From: Deinococcus peraridilitoris DSM 19664
GTDB lineage: Bacteria > Deinococcota > Deinococci > Deinococcales > Deinococcaceae
Length of the DNA stretch: 64,000 nucleotides
Direction: 5' to 3'
Assembly: GCF_000317835.1 (NCBI RefSeq)
Contig: NC_019793.1
Span: 3,760,001 to 3,824,000, forward strand
The position numbers and the translations under genes are program-made. This document shows positions 35,446-44,368 of this stretch, one piece after another (the stretch's first letter is position 1; every line of letters begins with the position of its first letter). The notes under the pieces were generated by a model. That model was not told where the DNA came from, did not search any database, and worked only from the letters and a program-made list of their open reading frames with translations.

Positions 35446-36626
35446 GCCTTCAGGTACTGGGGCACGATCAGCGCAGGATGAAACTCCCGGATGGCGCGTT
35501 CACGTCCGGCCCGGCCCATGCGCCGACCTGTTTCGGGATCACTCAGCAGGCGCAGGGCACCATGGGCCATACCGTCCACGTCTCCCAGCGAGCACAAAAT
35601 TCCACTCACGTCATGCTGCACAACCTCGGGAATACCCCCGATGTTGCTGGCCACCACGGGCACCTCGCAGCTCATGGCTTCCAGGGCCACCAGGCCGAAG
35701 CTTTCCTTGGCGCTGGGCAGCAAGAAGAGGTCCGCGAAGCCCAGAATAGCCTCCACGCCCGGAAAACTGCCCAGAAACTGCACGCGACCCTGCACGCCCA
35801 GCCGCTGGGCCAACTCGAAGGCCCGGGGGCGCTCGGGGCCGTCGCCGATCATCAGGAGCCGCGCGGGCAGTTCGCTGCTCACCCGGGCGAAGACCTCAAC
35901 CACGTCATCGGTACGCTTCACAGGTCGAAAGTTCGAGACGTGAACCAGCAGCGCCTCGTCGGGCCGAGCAAAGCGGGCCCGCATGGTCGGATCAACCGTC
36001 CGCACGAAACGCTCGGTGTCGACAAAGTTATGAATTACCTGAATCTCGCGCTCGACGTCGAACACCTCACGCGTCTGCCGGGCCAGAAAATGTGACACGG
36101 CCGTGACCGCATCCGACTGCTCGATCGCGAAGCGGGTCGAGTGCCTGAAAGCGGGATCAAGTCCGACCAGGGTCACGTCGGTGCCGTGCAGCGTCGTAAT
36201 CACTCGGGTACGCCGGGTGACGGCGCGGGCGTGGATGGCGCTGGTGGCGTGAGGAATGGCGTAGTGAGCGTGTGTGAGCTGCAGGTCGTGCTCCAGGATC
36301 ACTTCGCACAGGGCGTTGGTCTCGGCCAGTTCCGGGTAAGGTTGTTCGAAGAGGGCGTACGCGTAACTGCCCACCTGATGAAAGTACGGACCACCCCGAC
36401 CAGAGCCCAGTCCCGCCAGACGAAAGGGCTGGGAGCTGCCCACAAAACGCACCTCATGCCCTGCCTGCGCCACCAGCGCACCCAGTTCGGTCGCCACTAC
36501 CCCGGAGCCTCCGGCGCTGGCATGACACAGCACAGCCATGCGCATCTGCTCGCCGGAGGCAGACAGGGCTCGTGCTGAGGCGGGCGAATTCTTCAGGGGA
36601 GGCTCGGTCGGTGCGCGTGGGTCCAC
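35424..36626 (-). CDS. bshA: N-acetyl-alpha-D-glucosaminyl L-malate synthase (bacillithiol step 1)
   Basis: GT4 glycosyltransferase that joins UDP-GlcNAc to L-malate, first step of bacillithiol synthesis. The family N-terminus [33 protein letters not shown] is present, then [12 protein letters not shown] near 120, [10 protein letters not shown] near 145, [11 protein letters not shown] near 203, [10 protein letters not shown] near 232, and the GT4 E-x7-E motif [13 protein letters not shown] near 310. The start is ambiguous: GTG 36626 has TATGAT 8 nt upstream and adds 27 Pro/Ala-rich residues; ATG 36545 or 36539 gives the usual family N-terminus but lacks a ribosome site. I keep the long form because of the promoter. 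bshB2 lies 7 kb away; no bshC is seen. Confidence 0.9.
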   Translation of the reverse strand: MDPRAPTEPPLKNSPASARALSASGEQMRMAVLCHASAGGSGVVATELGALVAQAGHEVRFVGSSQPFRLAGLGSGRGGPYFHQVGSYAYALFEQPYPELAETNALCEVILEHDLQLTHAHYAIPHATSAIHARAVTRRTRVITTLHGTDVTLVGLDPAFRHSTRFAIEQSDAVTAVSHFLARQTREVFDVEREIQVIHNFVDTERFVRTVDPTMRARFARPDEALLVHVSNFRPVKRTDDVVEVFARVSSELPARLLMIGDGPERPRAFELAQRLGVQGRVQFLGSFPGVEAILGFADLFLLPSAKESFGLVALEAMSCEVPVVASNIGGIPEVVQHDVSGILCSLGDVDGMAHGALRLLSDPETGRRMGRAGRERAIREFHPALIVPQYLKAYRAMLS

Positions 36627-36634
36627 GGGTGCCG

Positions 36635-36640
36635 ATCATA
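36635..36640 (-). promoter_or_regulatory. -10 TATGAT for bshA
   Basis: TATGAT on the minus strand, 8 nt before the GTG at 36626, giving a leader of one or two bases at most. Confidence 0.5.
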
Positions 36641-36781
36641 AAGCTGCGCTCACGCCGTGACGGTTGTGAGATTACATTTCCTGTCTGTGCGGGCAGTGCT
36701 CCAGAGGAGGACGTTGCTGCGGAAGGAACGTCCATTTTGGCTCTGGGATTTATCTTTCTTTAAGATGTCGTGAAAAATCAG

Positions 36782-36787
36782 TAGACT
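36782..36787 (+). promoter_or_regulatory. -10 TAGACT for the 124-residue protein
   Basis: TAGACT lies 9 nt before the ATG at 36797. Confidence 0.45.
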
Positions 36788-36796
36788 GTGATCCAT

Positions 36797-37171
36797 ATGC
36801 GCTGGGCGTGGATTGTTCTGATCGTTGCCGTAGCCACCTTGGCCTACTTCGCCGGTTTGCGTTTCGGCTACCTGAGCCTGACCCCGACGTGGATGTACAA
36901 CGCCCAGGGAAACAACTCCTACACGTTTCGGACCTATGACGAGCGTGGGGAAGTATTCCTGAGCGGCTCGTGCACGACACGCAGCGGCGAGGCCACATTG
37001 CGGCTGTACGCGCCGGGCGGCACCTTTGTCGGCGGTCAGGTCTGCCGCGCCGGCAGTTATAACCTTGCGCTCCGGGGGGGTGGGGAGATCGGACTTTACA
37101 AGCTGACAGTGGATTTCAACCACTTCACCGGCCGACTGGAGATCAACGAAAACCGCAGTGCGTCGTACTGA
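36797..37171 (+). CDS. Small membrane-anchored hypothetical protein
   Basis: 124 residues, not recognised. The N-terminus MRWAWIVLIVAVATLAYFAGL is a single membrane segment, probably an uncleaved anchor. The rest is a beta-rich outside domain with two cysteines (GSCTTRSG and GQVCRAG) that could form a disulfide, and a pattern (GEATLRLYAPGGTF, YNLALRGGGEIGLYKLTVDF) like a small beta sandwich. I chose the ATG at 36797; a GTG at 36788 directly abuts the -10 and is unlikely. A long hairpin follows the gene. Confidence 0.7.
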   Translation: MRWAWIVLIVAVATLAYFAGLRFGYLSLTPTWMYNAQGNNSYTFRTYDERGEVFLSGSCTTRSGEATLRLYAPGGTFVGGQVCRAGSYNLALRGGGEIGLYKLTVDFNHFTGRLEINENRSASY

Positions 37172-37199
37172 CCTTCCCAGTCGCAGCTGCTTCTTCAAA

Positions 37200-37235
37200 C
37201 GAGGAGAGCCGTGTGGGAACACACGGCTCTCCTCG
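37200..37235. terminator. 15-bp perfect hairpin between convergent genes
   Basis: Arms 37201-37215 and 37220-37234 pair perfectly with a GGAA loop, plus one more C-G pair. It separates the 124-residue gene (+) from rpsT (-) and can act on both. Confidence 0.85.
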
Positions 37236-37246
37236 AGGTTGTAACT

Positions 37247-37525
37247 TCAGGCAGCGTCGGTTGCAGCAAGCTTGTTGAGGCGCTTGGCAAGACGGCTCTT
37301 TTTGCGTGCAGCCGCGTTCTTGTGCAGGGTCGAGCCTTTGGCCGCCTTGTCGATCAGGCTTTCGGCCTTACGCTGCACTTCTGCGGCGTTCTCAGCGCCC
37401 GTCTGCACGGCTTCGACCGCCTTGCGGGTGAAGGTACGGATGGTCGATTTCTTGCTGCGGTTGGCAAGACGGCGCTTGAGGCTCTGACGGTGACGCTTTT
37501 GGGCTGATTTGTGGCGCAGGGCCAT
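37247..37525 (-). CDS. rpsT: 30S ribosomal protein S20
   Basis: Primary 16S rRNA-binding protein of the small subunit. The 92-residue product is Lys/Arg/Ala-rich with the family pattern [36 protein letters not shown] and the C-terminal [21 protein letters not shown] chose the ATG at 37523-37525: AAAGGA lies 6-7 nt upstream and the family N-terminus starts here, so the longer frame to 37567 is wrong. It has a leader of about 130 nt with three hairpins. Confidence 0.96.
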   Translation of the reverse strand: MALRHKSAQKRHRQSLKRRLANRSKKSTIRTFTRKAVEAVQTGAENAAEVQRKAESLIDKAAKGSTLHKNAAARKKSRLAKRLNKLAATDAA

Positions 37526-37540
37526 GATGAATCCTTTCTT

Positions 37541-37638
37541 CCGTGCGGACACGGAGCGGTTCCGCATTGCGGAACACGAGCGACAACACCCGGGGGCCGG
37601 GGCTGCGCGGCGGCCGTTGAAACAGGGCCGTGTCGCTC
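37541..37638 (-). promoter_or_regulatory. Structured 5' leader of rpsT
   Basis: Three hairpins lie between the promoter and the start: a long one closed by GAGCGACA at 37578-37585 with TGTCGCTC at 37631-37638; a perfect GTTCCGC/GCGGAAC stem at 37559-37575; and CCGTG/CACGG at 37541-37554, just upstream of the ribosome-binding site. Ribosomal protein leaders often mediate autogenous control, so this may be an S20 target; that is inference. Confidence 0.5.
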
Positions 37639-37661
37639 ACCAGACGATGGGCAACTTTGCA

Positions 37662-37690
37662 AGTGTAGCGTTCGTGAAGCGAAATGACAA
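37662..37690 (-). promoter_or_regulatory. Sigma-70-type promoter of rpsT
   Basis: On the minus strand TTGTCA (37685-37690) and TACACT (37662-37667) are exactly 17 bp apart, the best two-box promoter in the window. The predicted transcript has a leader of about 130 nt. Confidence 0.75.
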
Positions 37691-37749
37691 CTGGCCTGCC
37701 CGGCGCAGCGTGACCTGCACCGGGCTTCCTGACAGCGCTACGCTCCGCT

Positions 37750-39435
37750 TCAGGACGTGCCAGTGCTCTGGCTCGCGGCAGTCTGCGCTGGAGTCAGGTC
37801 AAGCGGTTTTTCCAGCCGGAACCAGTAAAAGGCATGTGGCCCAAAGGTGAAGAAGTACGGCAGCTCCCCGACCGGTGGGAAAGGGGTCTCCCCGATCAGT
37901 TCAACGGGCGTGAACCCGTTGTATTTGCCAAGGTCGAGCTGCGCGGACTGCACAAAACGCGACAGGTTGCACAAAACCAGCAGACGCTCCTCACCGTAAG
38001 TGCGCAAAAACGCCAGAATCTTGCGATTCCCGGTTTCCAGAAACTCGATGTCACCACGCGCGAAGGCCGGGTAACGGCGGCGGGTCTGCATCATGCGGCG
38101 CATCCACTTGAGCAGGCTGGTCTCGGTGCGCTCGTGGGACTCGACGTTGACGGTCTGATAGCCGTAGACCGGATCGGCAATCACGGGCGCGTACAGCAGG
38201 TTGTAATCAGCGCGCGAAAAGCCGCCGTTGCGGTCGGGACTCCACTGCATGGGCGTGCGCACCCCGTTGCGGTCACCCAGAAATACGTTGTCACCCATGC
38301 CGATCTCATCGCCGTAATACAGGATCGGGCTGCCAGGGAGGCTGAAGAGCAACGCGTGCAGCAGCTCGGTGCGGCGACGTGAATTGTCGAGCAGCGGCAT
38401 CAGGCGCCGGCGGATGCCGACGTTGATCTTCATGCGCGGGTCCTTGGCGTACTCGTTGTACATGTAATCGCGCTCTTCGTCGGTGACCATTTCCAGCGTC
38501 AGCTCGTCGTGGTTGCGCAGAAAGATCGCCCACTGCCCGAAGCTGGGCGCCTGGGGAATGCGCTCCATGATTTCACGGATGGGTGTGCTGTCCTCGCGGC
38601 GCAGGCCCATGAACAGGCGCGGCATCACCGGGAAGTTGAAGCACATGTGAAACTCGGGCTCCTCGTCGGTGCCGAAGTACTGCACGACATCTTCCGGCCA
38701 CTGGTTGGCCTCCGCGAGCAAGACCTTGCCGGGAAACTCTTCGTCGACCACCTGGCGCATTTCGCGCAGATAGGCGTGCGTTTCCGGCAGGTTCTCGCAG
38801 TTGGTCCCCTCACGCTCGAACAGGTACGGCACCGCGTCGACACGGAAGCCGTCGAGGCCCAGGCCCAGCCAGAAGCGGATGACGTTTTTCATTTCCTCGC
38901 GCACGGCGGGATTGTCGTAGTTGATATCAGGCTGCTGGCTGAAGAAGCGGTGCCAGTAGTAGCGCTCGGCGACCGGGTCCCAGGTCCAGTTGCTCTTCTC
39001 GGTATCGACGAAGATGACGCGCGCCTCCGCGTACTCGTTGCCGGTATCCGACCACACGAAGTAGTCGTGGTAAGGGTTGTCACGCCCCTTGCGGCCTTCC
39101 TGAAACCAGTGATGCTGATCGGAGATGTGGTTCACGACCAGATCGGCAACGACACGAATTCCGCGCGCGTGCGCTTCCTGCAAGAACGCCTTGAAGTCTT
39201 CCAGCGTACCGTAGTCGGGGTGAATGTCGTAAAAGTCGGCAATGTCGTATCCGTCGTCCTTGAGCGGAGACGGATAAAACGGCAGCAGCCACAGGCAGTC
39301 CACGCCCAGGCTTTTGAGGTAATCCAGACGCGTGATCAGACCGCGAAAATCGCCTTTGCCGTCTCCGTTGCCGTCCTGAAATGCACGCACGTGGAGTTCG
39401 TAGAAAACTGCGTCCTTGTACCAGTCGGTGGCCAT
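37750..39435 (-). CDS. treS: Trehalose synthase (maltose alpha-D-glucosyltransferase)
   Basis: GH13 enzyme that isomerises maltose and trehalose. The 561-residue length and opening ([36 protein letters not shown]) fit TreS. Conserved regions: [14 protein letters not shown] near residue 95, [12 protein letters not shown] near 197 (nucleophile Asp), [18 protein letters not shown] near 239 (acid Glu), and [12 protein letters not shown] near 308. The C-terminal domain is short, with no fused maltokinase. The C-terminus [17 protein letters not shown] looks disordered. The ATG at 39433-39435 has TACACT 7 nt upstream. Trehalose is a desiccation protectant, fitting the presumed host. Confidence 0.94.
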   Translation of the reverse strand: MATDWYKDAVFYELHVRAFQDGNGDGKGDFRGLITRLDYLKSLGVDCLWLLPFYPSPLKDDGYDIADFYDIHPDYGTLEDFKAFLQEAHARGIRVVADLVVNHISDQHHWFQEGRKGRDNPYHDYFVWSDTGNEYAEARVIFVDTEKSNWTWDPVAERYYWHRFFSQQPDINYDNPAVREEMKNVIRFWLGLGLDGFRVDAVPYLFEREGTNCENLPETHAYLREMRQVVDEEFPGKVLLAEANQWPEDVVQYFGTDEEPEFHMCFNFPVMPRLFMGLRREDSTPIREIMERIPQAPSFGQWAIFLRNHDELTLEMVTDEERDYMYNEYAKDPRMKINVGIRRRLMPLLDNSRRRTELLHALLFSLPGSPILYYGDEIGMGDNVFLGDRNGVRTPMQWSPDRNGGFSRADYNLLYAPVIADPVYGYQTVNVESHERTETSLLKWMRRMMQTRRRYPAFARGDIEFLETGNRKILAFLRTYGEERLLVLCNLSRFVQSAQLDLGKYNGFTPVELIGETPFPPVGELPYFFTFGPHAFYWFRLEKPLDLTPAQTAASQSTGTS

Positions 39436-39442
39436 GCGAAGT

Positions 39443-39448
39443 AGTGTA
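39443..39448 (-). promoter_or_regulatory. Leaderless-type -10 TACACT for treS
   Basis: TACACT on the minus strand, 7 nt before the ATG. Confidence 0.65.
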
Positions 39449-39481
39449 AGCGGTCGGCGCCCGGCTTTCAGCTATCGGCCC

Positions 39482-39521
39482 AAAAAAACGATGAAGGCCT
39501 CGGTGAAGGCCTTCATCGTTT
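39482..39521 (-). terminator. Intrinsic terminator after the OsmC gene
   Basis: Arms 39486-39500 and 39507-39521 pair perfectly (15 bp). On the minus strand the stem is followed by a run of seven Ts (39482-39488), a classical terminator for the OsmC-family gene. Confidence 0.9.
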
Positions 39522-39545
39522 CTGACGGCGGTTATGGAACGCGCC

Positions 39546-39986
39546 TTACTGCTCGTAGATTGCTTCGACGGTGATGTCGAGGTTCCCGCGCAGGGCGCCG
39601 GACACCGGGCAGCCCTGCTCGGCTTTCTCGGCCAGCTGCTGGAACTGCTGCTGATCGAGGCCCTCGGCGCTGCCGCGAACCACCAGGTGCATGGTGGCGA
39701 TCTTGAATCCGCCGCCTGAGGCGTCCATGCCGAGCGTCGCGTCGGTAGCCAGCGTACGCGGCGCGTGCCCGGCCTGCTGCAGCACGTTCGAGAACGCCAT
39801 GGTGAAGCAGGCTGCATGTGCGGCAGCAATCAGTTCTTCCGGGTTGGTGCCGGGCTGGTTCTCGAAACGGGTCCGAAAGCTGTACGGCGTATCGCTGAGC
39901 ACACCACTGAGGCTGCTGATCGTTCCGTTCCCGCTTTTCAGGTCACCGTTCCACTGGGCATTTGCCTTGCGCTCTATGTTGGCCAT
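39546..39986 (-). CDS. OsmC/Ohr family peroxiredoxin
   Basis: Thiol-dependent peroxidase of the OsmC subfamily, reducing organic hydroperoxides. The 146 residues include the two catalytic cysteines in the usual places: AAAHAACFTMAFSNVL near residue 60 and KAEQGCPVSGAL near 126. The N-terminal WNGDLKSGNGTISS and middle FENQPGTNPEELIAAAHAAC are typical of OsmC rather than Ohr. I chose the ATG at 39984-39986; the frame upstream to 40235 is antisense to the hydrolase gene. TACGAT lies 5 nt upstream. Confidence 0.92.
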   Translation of the reverse strand: MANIERKANAQWNGDLKSGNGTISSLSGVLSDTPYSFRTRFENQPGTNPEELIAAAHAACFTMAFSNVLQQAGHAPRTLATDATLGMDASGGGFKIATMHLVVRGSAEGLDQQQFQQLAEKAEQGCPVSGALRGNLDITVEAIYEQ

Positions 39987-39991
39987 GCGGC

Positions 39992-39997
39992 ATCGTA
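39992..39997 (-). promoter_or_regulatory. Leaderless-type -10 TACGAT for the OsmC-family gene
   Basis: TACGAT on the minus strand, 5 nt before the ATG. Confidence 0.45.
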
Positions 39998-40069
39998 ACG
40001 TGCCCTCCCCCCAAACAGACCGTGACAGAACTTCCAGAGACCCTGACGATATCTTGAGGTGACGCACCG

Positions 40070-40927
40070 ATGAGCGGCGTTCCCCGGATGTGGTTGAATG
40101 CGGCCATGGATCACTGGGACTTCGGGCGCTCGCTTGCCGGTTACGGGTCGGTCGTGCCTGGCGCACGCGCGCAGGTGCTGCTGGTGCACGGCTACGCCGA
40201 GCATGTGGGACGCTACACGCACCTGATCGAAGCACTCGTACGGGCGAACTTCAGTGTCTATGCCTTCGATCAGCGTGGGCACGGCCGCTCGCCTGGACCT
40301 CGCGCGCTGTTGCGCCTGCGTGACCTCACCGACGACCATCTGGCGGCCCGTGCGTGGCTGCGTCAACACGCTCCCGAGGTGCCTACCTTCGCGGTGGGGC
40401 ACAGCGTGGGAGGGCTGGTCACGGCCCTCAGCCTTGCACGTGATCCCAGAGGTCTGCGCGGCGTCGTGCTTTCGTCTCCGGCCCTGGTTGTCGGGCAAGA
40501 GGAGCCTGCCGCCAAACGGGCGGCCCTGAGGCTGCTCAGCCGTGTCGCTCCCCGGACGCCGGTCTCGGTCGTGGCGAAAGGCATCCTGTCACGCGACCCG
40601 GAGATTGACCGCGCCTTCGAGGCAGACACCCTGTGTTACAGCGGGCGCGTCCAGGCGCGCTCTGCTTATGAAATGATGACCGGCGCGGATGCCCTCTGGG
40701 GGAAACTAGGCAACTGGACACTGCCCACGCTGGTCATTCACGGGGACGCCGACCGCCTGATCACGATCGAGGGTTCACGACGCTTCGTGCGCAATATCGC
40801 CAGCCAGGACCGGGAGCTGTGGGAAGCGCCGGGCGGGTATCACGAACTCTTCAACGACCTCGACAGCCAGCTGGCCCTGGACAAGGTAACCGGGTGGCTC
40901 GCCGCGCGAAGCGACAGCGCGGTGTAA
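40070..40927 (+). CDS. Alpha/beta hydrolase, monoacylglycerol-lipase type
   Basis: 285-residue serine hydrolase. Markers of the monoglyceride lipase group: VLLVHGYAEHVGRY near residue 37, VYAFDQRGHGRSPGPRA near 62, the nucleophile elbow FAVGHSVGGLVTAL near 107, the catalytic Asp in LVIHGDADRLIT near 225, and His in GGYHELFND near 257. The natural substrate is not known. The ATG at 40070 has GAGGTGA 7 nt upstream; an ATG at 40106 would also give a family-like N-terminus. A long hairpin begins before the stop codon. Confidence 0.88.
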   Translation: MSGVPRMWLNAAMDHWDFGRSLAGYGSVVPGARAQVLLVHGYAEHVGRYTHLIEALVRANFSVYAFDQRGHGRSPGPRALLRLRDLTDDHLAARAWLRQHAPEVPTFAVGHSVGGLVTALSLARDPRGLRGVVLSSPALVVGQEEPAAKRAALRLLSRVAPRTPVSVVAKGILSRDPEIDRAFEADTLCYSGRVQARSAYEMMTGADALWGKLGNWTLPTLVIHGDADRLITIEGSRRFVRNIASQDRELWEAPGGYHELFNDLDSQLALDKVTGWLAARSDSAV

Positions 40928-40966
40928 TCAGGGAACCCGGCCAGGTAGCCGGGTTCCCTGATTACA
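40923..40966. terminator. 19-bp perfect hairpin overlapping the hydrolase stop codon
   Basis: Arms 40923-40941 and 40948-40966 are perfectly complementary. The stop TAA (40925-40927) lies inside the left arm. The convergent pckA stop is 15 nt beyond, so it is probably bidirectional. Confidence 0.85.
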
Positions 40967-40980
40967 GCATGAGGCGACCT

Positions 40981-42567
40981 TCAGCCGTGATCGGGCATGC
41001 AGGCGGTTACTTCCGGCGAAACTCCGTCCTGAAAACGTTTGAAGTTTTCCCGGAACATGGCGGCGAGTTTGCGCGCCGTCCGGTCGTACTCATTCTGGTC
41101 GGCCCAGGTGTCCCGGGGATTGAGCACCTCGCTGGGCACACCGGGAACGCTCGTGGGAATCGCGAGGTTGAAGAAAGGCTCGGTGACGAATTCCACCCGA
41201 TCGAGCTCACCGGAAAGCGCTGCGTTGATCAGGGCGCGCGTGTGCTGGATGCTCATGCGCTGGCCCTCGCCGTATTTCCCACCGGTCCAGCCGGTGTTCA
41301 CCAGCCACACCCTCGCGCCCGATTCCGCGACCTTGCGCGCGAGCAGCCCCGCATACTCAGCAGGATGACGCGGCATGAACGGCGCGCCAAAGCAGGTGCT
41401 GAAGGTCGGCTGAGGCTCGACGACTCCCTGCTCGGTACCGGGAATCTTGGCCGTGAAGCCGCTGACGAACTGATACATCATCTGTTCACGCGTGAGGCGA
41501 GCGATCGGAGGCAGCACGCCGTAGGCGTCGGCTGTCAGGAAGATGATGTTCTTGGGGTGCCCACCCTGACCCGACGGATCGCTGTTTTCGATGAAGTCGA
41601 TCGGGTAGGCGCTGCGGGTGTTCTCGGTCAAGCTGCCATCGTGGAGGTCTGGCCGTCCCTGCTCATCGAGCACCACATTTTCGAGGACGCTGCCGAACAT
41701 GTGGGTCGTGCGGAAGATGGCAGGCTCGGCTTTTTCGGAAAGGTTGATGACCTTGGCGTAGCAGCCACCCTCGAAGTTGAAGACGCCGTGTTCGGTCCAG
41801 CCGTGCTCGTCGTCGCCGATCAGCACGCGCGAGGGGTCGGCGCTCAGCGTGGTCTTTCCGGTGCCGGACAACCCGAAAAACAGCGCCACGTCACCTTCTT
41901 TGCCTTTGTTGGCCGAGCAGTGCATGGGCATCACACCCTGCTCGGGCAGCAGGTAGTTGAGAACGCCGAAGATGCCTTTCTTGTTTTCACCGGCGTATTT
42001 GGTTCCGCCCACCAGGATCATCTTGCGCGAAAAGCTGACCAGGATAAATGTTTCGCTGCGCGTGCCGTCAACCGCCGGATCAGCCCTGAAGGAGGGCAGG
42101 TTGAGAACCGTGAATTCGGCCTGGTGTGAGGACAGCTCCTCCTCGCTGGGTCGCACGAACATATTGCGGACGAACAGCGAATGGTAGGCCATTTCGGTGA
42201 TCATGCGAACGGGCAGCCGGTACTGCGGGTCGGTTCCGGCAAAGAGGTCCTGCACGAAGAGTTCACGGCCCCCTGCCCAGCGGGTCATCTTGGTCAGCAG
42301 GTTTTCGAACACTTCAGGCGAAATAGGCGTATTGAAACCGCCCCACCAGACGCTTTCCCTGGTGTGCTCATCCTCAACGACGAAGCGGTCCTTGGGGGAG
42401 CGTCCGGTGTGGGGAGTCGTGACCACGGCCAACGGGCCGCCCTGCGCGATGCGTCCTTCACCAAGGCGAAGAGCTGCTTCGTACAACTGTGGAACGGTCA
42501 GGTTGAAATGGATCGTGGCACCGCGAATGCCCAGGTGCGAAAGGTCGCGTTCAACAGCTGTTGTCAT
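40981..42567 (-). CDS. pckA: Phosphoenolpyruvate carboxykinase (ATP)
   Basis: Converts oxaloacetate and ATP to PEP and CO2 in gluconeogenesis. The 528 residues show PHTGRSPKDRFVVED near residue 50, the metal and substrate site MHCSANKGKEGDVALFFGLSGTGKTTLSADP (kinase-1a P-loop, near 225), LIGDDEHGW near 257 (kinase-2), VFNFEGGCYAKVINL near 270, the adenine site ENTRSAYPIDFI near 320, and WLVNTGWTGGKYGEGQRMSI near 435. I chose the ATG at 42565-42567 with GGAGGA 8 nt upstream; the longer frame to 42642 is non-family. Convergent with the lipase-like gene. Confidence 0.97.
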   Translation of the reverse strand: MTTAVERDLSHLGIRGATIHFNLTVPQLYEAALRLGEGRIAQGGPLAVVTTPHTGRSPKDRFVVEDEHTRESVWWGGFNTPISPEVFENLLTKMTRWAGGRELFVQDLFAGTDPQYRLPVRMITEMAYHSLFVRNMFVRPSEEELSSHQAEFTVLNLPSFRADPAVDGTRSETFILVSFSRKMILVGGTKYAGENKKGIFGVLNYLLPEQGVMPMHCSANKGKEGDVALFFGLSGTGKTTLSADPSRVLIGDDEHGWTEHGVFNFEGGCYAKVINLSEKAEPAIFRTTHMFGSVLENVVLDEQGRPDLHDGSLTENTRSAYPIDFIENSDPSGQGGHPKNIIFLTADAYGVLPPIARLTREQMMYQFVSGFTAKIPGTEQGVVEPQPTFSTCFGAPFMPRHPAEYAGLLARKVAESGARVWLVNTGWTGGKYGEGQRMSIQHTRALINAALSGELDRVEFVTEPFFNLAIPTSVPGVPSEVLNPRDTWADQNEYDRTARKLAAMFRENFKRFQDGVSPEVTACMPDHG

Positions 42568-42723
42568 GCGTTGGTCCTCCGGGAAGCAAATAACTAACAA
42601 TCGTTCGTCATTATTGTGCCGTAGGTTCGTCACGCGATGCAACTCGGCGGTGGCGAGCGTCGTGCCACGGCCAGCGGTGTGCCTGGCCGCATACGGTATA
42701 GGGGGCCCATACTCAGCTCGCTC

Positions 42724-42981
42724 ATGAATGCCCTTCGCCCTTATCGCGCGCCCGATCGTGATGCCTGCCTGCGCATCTTCGACAGCAACACGCCACCCTT
42801 TTTCGATGTCTCGGAGCGCGCAGACTTCGAGGCGTTCCTGGACGCTCCCTCGGAGGCGTACTTCGTACTCGCAGTGAAAGGCGATCTCGTGGCCTTCGGA
42901 GGGCTCGCCCTCTCCCCACCACGGGTTTCACACAACCCGAATTGTGCCCGATGGCTTCGGAGCAGGACTCAACCGAGTTGA
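42724..42981 (+). pseudogene. Truncated GNAT-family acetyltransferase
   Basis: The frame MNALRPYRAPDRDACLRIFDSN then TPPFFDVSERADFEAFLDAP and YFVLAVKGDLVAFGGLAL is the N-terminal half of a GNAT fold (first strand, helices and beta2-beta4). The acetyl-CoA-binding motif (V/I-x-x-x-x-R-G-x-G-x-G/A) that should follow is absent; instead the frame runs into about 25 unrelated residues and stops at 85. The downstream 90 bases up to the bshB2 3' end hold nothing recognisable, so the second half was probably lost by deletion. Confidence 0.65.
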
Positions 42982-43071
42982 AATGACCTGTCAGCTTGAC
43001 GCGTTCTGAGCCGGCGTTCGGCACGTGACCCGAACCCAGGGTTGGCAATGACTCAAGACCGCGACCCGGTG

Positions 43072-43797
43072 TCAGTCGAGCGTGTAGATCCACAAACCGC
43101 GCCGGCGCCGTTCACGCTCGGTTTTTTCGCGGAACGCAGGGTCCTCGGCCATCTGCCGCTCGGTGCGCAGCAGCGAGGCCGCCGTCTGCGAACGGTGCGC
43201 GCGTACCGCCGCCATGACCGTATCGAGCACCGGCGAGACATCGTAAAATTCGTGCGGCTCCCCCAGGGCGCGCAAGTCTTCTTCCTTGCCAAAAGCCACG
43301 CAGGCGATGACCGGCCGCTCTTCGGGCGGCAGGGCGGCCACCGCCCGCACGGCGGCAGCCGACATCGCTTCGTGGTCGGGGTGCACGCCGTGACCTGGGT
43401 AATAAGTAAACAGCAATGAGGGCCGGGTCTCGGCAACCACTTCCGCAATGCGCGCGGCCAGCTCTTCCTGATTTTCGAATTCCAGGGTCTTGTCGCGCAG
43501 GCCCATCAGGCGCAGGTCACCAATGCCGAGAATCCGGCAGGCTTCACGCAGCTCAGCCTCGCGGATCTCGGGCAGCGTCTCACGCGTCGCGAAGGCCGGG
43601 CGGCCCATGTTGCGTCCGGCTTCACCAAGGGTGCCACACAGGTAGGTCACGGGCGTGCCCTGTGCGGTGTGCAGGGCGATGACTCCTCCGAAGGCCAGGG
43701 TTTCGTCGTCGGGGTGGGGCAGCACCACCAGAATGTGCCGCTCGGCGGGTCGCGGCGTGCTGTTCGTGTCGGTCGCTTTCGCATCTGACGCGTTCAT
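43072..43797 (-). CDS. bshB2: Bacillithiol deacetylase BshB2, PIG-L family
   Basis: Zinc hydrolase that removes the acetyl group from GlcNAc-malate, second step of bacillithiol synthesis. The 241 residues carry the PIG-L signature VLPHPDDETLAFGG near residue 26 (two zinc ligands), RETLPEIREAELREACRILGIGDLRLMGLRDKTLEF near 72, and the third ligand in GHGVHPDHEA near 134. The choice of BshB2 over general LmbE proteins rests on the yojF-like gene directly upstream, since yojF-bshB2 is a known Bacillus pair. The ATG overlaps the upstream stop as ATGA. Confidence 0.88.
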   Translation of the reverse strand: MNASDAKATDTNSTPRPAERHILVVLPHPDDETLAFGGVIALHTAQGTPVTYLCGTLGEAGRNMGRPAFATRETLPEIREAELREACRILGIGDLRLMGLRDKTLEFENQEELAARIAEVVAETRPSLLFTYYPGHGVHPDHEAMSAAAVRAVAALPPEERPVIACVAFGKEEDLRALGEPHEFYDVSPVLDTVMAAVRAHRSQTAASLLRTERQMAEDPAFREKTERERRRRGLWIYTLD

Positions 43798-44144
43798 ATC
43801 CGGAAAGGTACCTCGCTGAGTTGCAGGGCTACGCCGAGGCAGCCGTCGGCGTCGTGGCCGGCGAGCAGCAGCCGGTCATGTGCATCGAGCTCCCAATCGG
43901 TCAATCCCTCGGCGTACACCCAGCCGAGTTCCAGCTTGAGCCCGACGCGGAAAGGCCCTTTGCCGGCAATGGCGGCACGCTCGAAGCAGACCAGGGCGTT
44001 GCGGATGTAGGCACCGACCGGCACGGTTTTGGTTTCCCGCAGTCCTGCGTATGCGCCCGCGTTGGTTTCCAGGTGAAGATAAAGCGGCCTGTTCGCCCGA
44101 ACACTCAGGGCAGCCTGAACGGCTTCACGGTCGATGGGTCTCAC
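43794..44144 (-). CDS. yojF: YojF-like protein (DUF1806), partner of bshB2
   Basis: 116 residues. The pattern PLYLHLETNAGAYA then GAYIRNALVCFERAAIAGKGPFRVGLKLELGWVYAEGLTDWELD with terminal GVALQLSEVPF fits the YojF family, whose genes lie next to bshB2 in Bacillus. The biochemical role is unknown. Start GTG at 44142-44144 with an AGGCAGG sequence upstream and TATGCT further up. Its TGA overlaps the bshB2 ATG, so the two are coupled. Confidence 0.8.
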   Translation of the reverse strand: MRPIDREAVQAALSVRANRPLYLHLETNAGAYAGLRETKTVPVGAYIRNALVCFERAAIAGKGPFRVGLKLELGWVYAEGLTDWELDAHDRLLLAGHDADGCLGVALQLSEVPFRI

Positions 44145-44368
44145 TGCAGCCTGCCTTTCATCGTCGCGCCAGCATACTGCAAGCGCACAAGGACCTGAAC
44201 GGTCACGGCGCGTTCCCCAACAGCACGACCTGCTTCAAAGGCCCTGGCAGCGCGGCGGCAGGCAACCGTAGCAAACGTACGCGCCAGCCCTATGGCCTTC
44301 AGCCGATTCCCAGAATGACGGCTTACAGTAAATCCAAGTCATCCCATTCCCGACTCCCTGGAGGCTTC

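Noticed and set aside
40819..42129. 436-codon plus-strand frame opposite pckA
   Set aside because: Antisense shadow of pckA, with no ribosome site or family pattern.
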